Shown piece after piece: positions 61,241 through 64,000 of a DNA stretch of 64,000 bases. Every line of letters starts with the position of its first letter. Within the stretch, counting starts at the first letter, position 1. This DNA comes from a bacterium (GTDB lineage: Bacteria; Campylobacterota; Campylobacteria; Campylobacterales; Sulfurimonadaceae): contig JAHJEG010000018.1 of NCBI GenBank assembly GCA_018825665.1, positions 21,832 through 85,831 on the forward strand, written 5' to 3'. A model generated the notes under the pieces. The model had not been told where the DNA came from, did no database searches, and saw only the letters and a list, made by a program, of their open reading frames with translations. A program made the position numbers and the translations under genes.

Positions 61241-63865
61241 CTAAACAGAATCTTTATGAAAAAAGCGTTTTTCAAATTCAATCCCTGGAACCGGCCGGGA
61301 ATACAAAAACCCCTGTCCGTAGTCACACCCTATCTCTTGGAGTATTTCATTTTGCAGCTGTGTTTCAATTCCCTCTGCTATAACTTTTATGTCCAACTTA
61401 TGCGCCATAACGATCATAGCTTCGCACAGCGCCAAATCCTGTGATTCTCTCGTAAGATTGCTTACAAAAGACTTGTCTATTTTAATGTAATCAATATCAA
61501 ATTTCTTAAGATAGGACAAAGAGGAGTATCCCGTACCAAAATCATCCAAAGCGATCTCTATCCCGGCATCGCGAAGCTGCAAAAGCTTACTGACGACATT
61601 CTCTTCACGCTCCATAAGCAGGCTTTCCGTGATTTCAACCACACTGTTGCTGCCGCTCAGACCAAGCTGTTTTAGATGTTTGATCCAACTTTTGATATTC
61701 ATAGCGGAGCGAAACTGAACCGGCGACTTGTTTACGCTGATCTGAAAATCAGTGTTGTACTTTTTTTTCCAGGCAGCACTTTGTTTTGCAGCTTCTTTAA
61801 AAACCCAGTTTCCAATCTCTATGATAAGCCCTGATTGTTCAGCCAATGGTATAAACTCATCAGGAGTAATCACTCCGTGGTTTGGATGAATCCATCGCAA
61901 AAGCGCTTCAGCTTTATGGATTTTGTCATTTTTTAGTTCTATGATAGGCTGATAATAGATTTGCAGCTGTTTTTGTTTTAAAGCTTGATGAAGTTCTTGA
62001 AGTAGGAGTTGTCTTTTTCTCGCTATTTTTTGCATAGAAGGGGTAAAGTAGCTGCTACGGCTTCTTCCTGATTTTTTTGCCTGGTACATAGCCTGGTCCG
62101 CATTTTTTAAGAGTTCCGCTGCATCTTTTGCATCATTCGGGTACAGAGTGATTCCTATACTCGCTGAAATATATATCTGCTTATCCGCTATTTCATAGGG
62201 CCTGCTAAGTGCCTGTATTATGCTCTCTGAAATTCTCTCAATACTTATTGATTCGCTGATATCAAGTAAGATCAAAGTAAACTCGTCACCTCCAAAACGG
62301 GCAAGAATATCGGATTCACGTATAAAGGATTTAATGCGGTTTGCCGCTTCTATCAATACTATGTCTCCCACTGCATGACCAAGAGAATCATTGACCTCTT
62401 TAAAATGGTCCAAATCAATAAATAAAAGTGAAAAGGGTTTTTTTGAACGGTCAGACCTTTTGATTTCCTGCTCCAGGCGTATCTGAAACATACGGCGATT
62501 GTACAATTGCGTCAGGACATCAAAGTTCGCCTGTTTGATTATGATATCATCCGCTCTCTTTTTTTCGGATATATCTGAAAACAGTGCTACATAATGGTCA
62601 ACTTCACCACGATGATTGAATGCGGCATTTATGTGCAGTTCTTCGGCATAGAGCGTTCCGTCTTTGTGCTTGTTCCAGACCTCACCTCTCCAGTAGCCGT
62701 TGCTGTTTACACTGTCCCACATCTGTTTATAAAATGTAGCGTCATGCATTCCTGAAGAAAGCAGTTTTGGATTTTTTCCGATAATTTCCTCTTCGCTGTA
62801 TCCGGTTATATCAAAAAAGGCAGGATTGATGTTGATTATATTGTTTTTACTATCGGTTATCAACATTGCCTGAGAGCTGTTTTTATAAATCAAAGACGCC
62901 AGTTCCTGCTCTGTTATATCAGAATGGGTGCCGACAATACGTAAAGGTTGATTATTTTCGTCTCGACTTACGATTTTGCCTCGGCTTAAGATCCAGGACC
63001 AGCCCCCGTTATTGTTCAAAACACGATGTTTATTTACAAAAAACTGTGTCTTACCTTCTATATGGTCTTGAAAATCACTTTTAATCTGCTCAATATCGTC
63101 CGGATGAATCTCTACAGAGTCTTCGGTTTTGAGCAGTTTATTTTTAAGGATACTCTCTATCGGCCTTTTTATGTTTGCAGGATTGTCGTTTGTTTCTTCT
63201 ATGCTCAAGTCCCATATATTGTCCGTATCCCCATCAAGAATAAATTTCCAGCGTTCATCACTCGCTTTAAGTGCGGTTTCGGCCTGTTTACGCAATGCCT
63301 TCTCCCGCATAAGGTCCAGGGTGCGCACAGAAAGCGTATTATACATACTCAGTACTGCTTCAATGAGTGTTCTCATAGAGCCGGCCATCTCTTCATTTGC
63401 ACGTATCTTGGCCTCGGCTACAGTGCTTCCGCTTTGAATTGCAAATACGGCTTTTGCCATGGTCTTGTCAGTATCAAGAATATGGTATGCGAGCCACTTT
63501 GATAAAAAAGTGACTATGTCGTGGATGACGTCATCAAACGGCAATGCGTCTTTATTCTTTTTAAGTTCCAGAACTTCTTGAATAAATGTATCATGTGTCT
63601 TCTCATGTGATGCATACCATGCATCATTTTTGAAATATTTTGCCCAAATCTTTTCTTCTGTTTTAAAATGATAGTCCGCATAATCGGCAAGCTCATCAAA
63701 AATCTCATTTAAAGCAGAGATACTTGCAAGGTTTGCCAGATGTGCTGCTAAACGGTTTAAAATATTTACAAGCTGCTTATGCTGAAAGTCAATTTCATCT
63801 ATCTTGGTTTCAAAATTTTCATTCCAGGGAAATATCTCAAAAAAGTCGCCATTATATTCATCCAT
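61241..63865 (-). CDS. Hemerythrin-PAS-GGDEF-EAL protein (oxygen-linked c-di-GMP turnover)
   Basis: 874 residues. Residues 10-140 are a bacteriohemerythrin with all di-iron ligands: H29, H66, E70, H87, H91, H128 and D133. Two PAS regions follow (about 205-320 and 325-445; the second has MLITDSKNNIININPAFF). The GGDEF domain is complete (RFGGDEF near 528) with an RxxD inhibition site RESD five residues ahead. The EAL domain has AEALLRW, VEITES, DDFGTGYSS and KIDKSFV, all intact. It may make or degrade c-di-GMP depending on oxygen bound to iron. There is no membrane segment. AAAGG precedes the ATG. Confidence 0.93.
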   Translation of the reverse strand: MDEYNGDFFEIFPWNENFETKIDEIDFQHKQLVNILNRLAAHLANLASISALNEIFDELADYADYHFKTEEKIWAKYFKNDAWYASHEKTHDTFIQEVLELKKNKDALPFDDVIHDIVTFLSKWLAYHILDTDKTMAKAVFAIQSGSTVAEAKIRANEEMAGSMRTLIEAVLSMYNTLSVRTLDLMREKALRKQAETALKASDERWKFILDGDTDNIWDLSIEETNDNPANIKRPIESILKNKLLKTEDSVEIHPDDIEQIKSDFQDHIEGKTQFFVNKHRVLNNNGGWSWILSRGKIVSRDENNQPLRIVGTHSDITEQELASLIYKNSSQAMLITDSKNNIININPAFFDITGYSEEEIIGKNPKLLSSGMHDATFYKQMWDSVNSNGYWRGEVWNKHKDGTLYAEELHINAAFNHRGEVDHYVALFSDISEKKRADDIIIKQANFDVLTQLYNRRMFQIRLEQEIKRSDRSKKPFSLLFIDLDHFKEVNDSLGHAVGDIVLIEAANRIKSFIRESDILARFGGDEFTLILLDISESISIERISESIIQALSRPYEIADKQIYISASIGITLYPNDAKDAAELLKNADQAMYQAKKSGRSRSSYFTPSMQKIARKRQLLLQELHQALKQKQLQIYYQPIIELKNDKIHKAEALLRWIHPNHGVITPDEFIPLAEQSGLIIEIGNWVFKEAAKQSAAWKKKYNTDFQISVNKSPVQFRSAMNIKSWIKHLKQLGLSGSNSVVEITESLLMEREENVVSKLLQLRDAGIEIALDDFGTGYSSLSYLKKFDIDYIKIDKSFVSNLTRESQDLALCEAMIVMAHKLDIKVIAEGIETQLQNEILQEIGCDYGQGFLYSRPVPGIEFEKRFFHKDSV

Positions 63866-64000
63866 AATTTAATACCTTTCATTTGTGATACAAAATATAA
63901 TCTACTATATTATGAAGAATTTACTAAAGACTTTCTTATAGAAGGGGTTTACGGGCAAACTAAAACATCCTTAGCCCAAAAAGAATGTTTTTAAAAATAC
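63866..64000. other. Right window edge, non-coding as far as seen
   Basis: A TATATT-like -10 for the hemerythrin gene lies on the minus strand near 63895. Nothing else is recognised up to the edge. Confidence 0.4.

Noticed and set aside
1..64000. CRISPR arrays, prophage, integrons, toxin-antitoxin or defence islands
   Set aside because: No spaced repeats, integrase, phage structural genes or small paired toxin genes were seen; gene content is housekeeping and flagellar.

Overview
The window reads as core chromosome of a Campylobacterota (Epsilonproteobacteria) species, most likely Sulfurimonas or a close relative. This rests on low G+C, dense gene packing, the order S4 protein-trpD-tsaE-lptB-rpoN, the flgA-ubiX-coaD-tmk operon, an unusually long FlgL, a FliO-like protein with a large periplasmic part, a CZB-domain protein and a short RecO. 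Genus is inferred. There is no prophage, insertion sequence, CRISPR array or rRNA operon. The only RNA gene I can support is a tRNA-Leu(CAA) with an encoded CCA end.

Layout. 1-2.6 kb: a response regulator with degenerate GGDEF and EAL domains, cut by the window edge, and a DUF234-like gene that lacks a normal start codon. 2.6-10.2 kb (minus strand): acnB, a DUF3820-type protein, ftsK and flgL, with a good sigma-54 promoter before flgL. 10.3-12.9 kb (plus): tRNA-Leu, flgA-ubiX-coaD-tmk. 12.9-18.7 kb: a CZB protein, then hisS, speA, cysE and an aspartate aminotransferase. 18.7-32.4 kb (minus): a 67-aa protein, lpxD, ilvH, ilvB, a WD40-helical protein, ilvA, a CoA-binding protein, a TIGR02757 protein, rpoN, lptB, tsaE, trpD, an S4 protein and ygiQ. 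32.5-43.4 kb: lipid genes (acyl-CoA synthetase, PH-like protein, cardiolipin synthase), Mn-dependent pyrophosphatase, a nitroreductase, a radical SAM/SPASM protein, an interrupted uvrA and a TauE/SafE permease. 43.5-47.9 kb (plus): cheX-like, fliN, fliO-like and a P-type Ca2+ ATPase. 48-59.3 kb (minus): a hypothetical protein, dusB, a membrane protein, dksA, rlmH, thiE-like, accD, gltD and gltB. 59.5-63.9 kb: recO, an outer-membrane barrel, and a hemerythrin-PAS-GGDEF-EAL protein.

How the parts fit. Branched-chain amino acid synthesis (ilvA, ilvB, ilvH), ammonium assimilation (gltBD), envelope synthesis (lpxD, lptB, accD, cls) and flagellar assembly and control (flgA, flgL, fliN, fliO, cheX, rpoN) are interleaved. 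Two c-di-GMP-type regulators stand at the window ends; the right one is fused to an oxygen-binding hemerythrin and has intact catalytic motifs, the left one has lost them.

The most striking signal is not a gene. The 11-mer GGCATGTGGAA (complement TTCCACATGCC) occurs 16 times exactly, in both orientations, where about 0.03 copies are expected by chance, and at least seven more sites differ by one base. Copies lie in genes in several reading frames and also between genes, and one inverted pair forms a hairpin right after ygiQ. This is the pattern of DNA uptake sequences in Neisseriaceae and Pasteurellaceae. I know of no such element described in Campylobacterota. A second notable point is an in-frame TGA in place of a conserved glycine codon of uvrA.
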